NCBI GenBank assembly: GCA_013398275.1
Contig: VZSE01015197.1
Coordinates: 1,236,911 to 1,300,910 of the forward strand
DNA from: Promerops cafer
Lineage: Eukaryota; Chordata; Aves; Passeriformes; Nectariniidae
DNA length: 64,000 bases
Direction of reading: 5' to 3'
Shown here: one piece after another, positions 62,788 to 64,000 of the stretch
Layout of the letters: every line of letters begins with the position of its first letter
How positions within the stretch are numbered: the first letter of the stretch is position 1
Translations under genes and position numbers: made by a program
Notes under the pieces: generated by a model
Told to the model about the DNA's origin: nothing
Databases searched by the model: none
What the model saw: the letters and a program-made list of their open reading frames with translations, nothing else

Positions 62788-64000
62788 CTGAAAGAAATAA
62801 AAGCATCAATATTGCCATCTAGCCATCACAGTTCAAAAAAACTACATCAGATTGAATAGTACAGTCTATGTATTATTCCACTGCTTTAGATATATGCTGA
62901 AATACACAGAATTCTCCTGTTCATGTTGGGAAAAAACAACTAGAAGGATATAACTTCAAAGTCCTCAAACTTCACCTACAAGAGATGTCATTAGAGCATG
63001 GCACAAGAGCAGGCTGGTAGAAAAAAAGACAAGGAAAAGATGGGATAGAAATCACAAGGAAATAAATTTAGTTATTTATAAAATACTTTCATCACTGCTC
63101 CAGTACAGTCAATCCTACAGAATAAGCATTACAATTACAGGAAGTGCTAGGGGAAAAAATTCCTGAACAGAAAAACCTAGATAACAGTTTATGACCACTC
63201 ACTCTATTGTCCTTATGTTTTGGGGGTTTTAATTATTAAAAAATGATTGGGACAATGTGGTGAACACATTAGGACAGAGACATGTTTCAAATATTTTCCT
63301 TTATGAATACATGGCATGTTTCTTTTTCTAATTTATATTACACACACTTCACATGTGTGTGCATGGATTGAAATTCCTTTTTTTATTTTGTCAATCTTTT
63401 GTCACTGACGTGAATCAAGAGAATATAATTAAGATACAATAATTTGGAGTTAAATAAAATAATGAAGGACACATTATCAAAGGCATTTTGAGATATAATT
63501 TCAATATTACTTTGGAAAATAAAATTAGCTAAGCAGTAGAGCTGGGAAAAAACCAAGTCATCGAATGTCAGAGCTTTTATTCTTACTGATTAGAACAGAA
63601 GGAAAACCTTACAACTGGAGCCGTAAAAAATTGCAAGTGAAGTGTACAGAGCTTAAATTCATCACTGTATAATTCTATGTGTTGTTCTATCATAGTACAG
63701 ACTTTCAGTTTTCACCAGTAAACCTTAGTGCCTAGACAGATTACTTCATGTCTGCAATGAACAGATATTTACTGCAGACCAGGTGATGAGTTTGTACCAA
63801 AGCATTCATAAATGTTACAAAGCAGAGATTAAAATCGGGCTAATTAGTTATGCTTTAGCAACCTATTTATCTAACTGAGTAAGACTTAGGAGTTTTTATG
63901 AGTTCACTTGTACTGTTTATATAATTTCTGTTTTGAAATAAGTAATGTGTATTTGTTCCTTCTTATGCAATTCCTAAATAAGCAGCTAAACATTTATATT
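62788..64000 (-). other. RTTN: Start of next upstream RTTN intron or intron/exon region
   Basis: This runs past the window edge. The only possible coding element is the weakly supported exon candidate at 63,613-63,701. No repeats were recognised. Confidence 0.5.
63613..63701 (-). CDS. Possible additional upstream RTTN exon
   Basis: This is an 89-nt minus-strand segment. It ends at a good donor (gtaagg) in phase 0, which fits the phase-0 start of the exon at 62,787. Its frame reads CTMIEQHIELYSDEFKLCT followed by LHLQFFTAPV, an amphipathic, protein-like sequence. The weak point is the acceptor: the AG at 63,702-63,703 has no good pyrimidine tract, and an in-frame TGA lies a few codons upstream. 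It could be the real preceding exon or a chance open stretch. Confidence 0.3.

Overview
This is an AT-rich, intron-rich vertebrate chromosome segment, and the repeats point to a bird. There are several CR1 LINE 3' ends with the typical ATTCTATG-type tail. There is also a tRNA-Ile-headed SINE with a CR1-like tail (TguSINE1-type, which suggests a songbird) and two retroviral LTR-like insertions. I see no bacterial-style operons, CRISPR arrays, rRNA genes or functional tRNA genes.

The only gene I can support is on the minus strand from about 25.2 kb to beyond the right edge. It is the 3' part of RTTN (rotatin), a large armadillo-like protein of centrioles and ciliary bases. I placed 18 coding exons by hand (62,787 down to 25,612). 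All have canonical GT/AG borders and all phases agree. Together they give 2,382 nt, or 793 codons plus a TAA stop, with no frameshift or premature stop. The 3' UTR follows, with an AATAAA signal at 25,248-25,253. One further possible upstream exon (63,613-63,701) is offered at low confidence. The start of the gene lies outside the window.

The left 25 kb (1-25,230), downstream of RTTN, has no gene I can recognise. In mammals CD226 lies beyond the 3' end of RTTN, but I found no immunoglobulin-domain exon here. This part holds CR1 fragments near 8.9, 9.4, 9.6-9.8, 16.7-17.15 and 20.3 kb. It also holds a roughly 660-bp element with long inverted ends (13.06-13.72 kb), a possible ancient MIR fragment (11.85 kb), a 38-base A run (18.69 kb) and a short AC microsatellite (15.4 kb).

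The RTTN introns carry the rest: a CR1 scrap (29.75 kb), the SINE (35.15 kb), a tail-to-tail CR1 pair (38.9-40.7 kb), a solo-LTR-like ERV insertion in the same orientation as RTTN (57.5-58.35 kb) and a truncated CR1 (62.0-62.27 kb). I did not find a convincing new biological system. The points most worth checking are the candidate extra exon, the sense-oriented intronic LTR with polyadenylation signals, and the inverted-repeat element.
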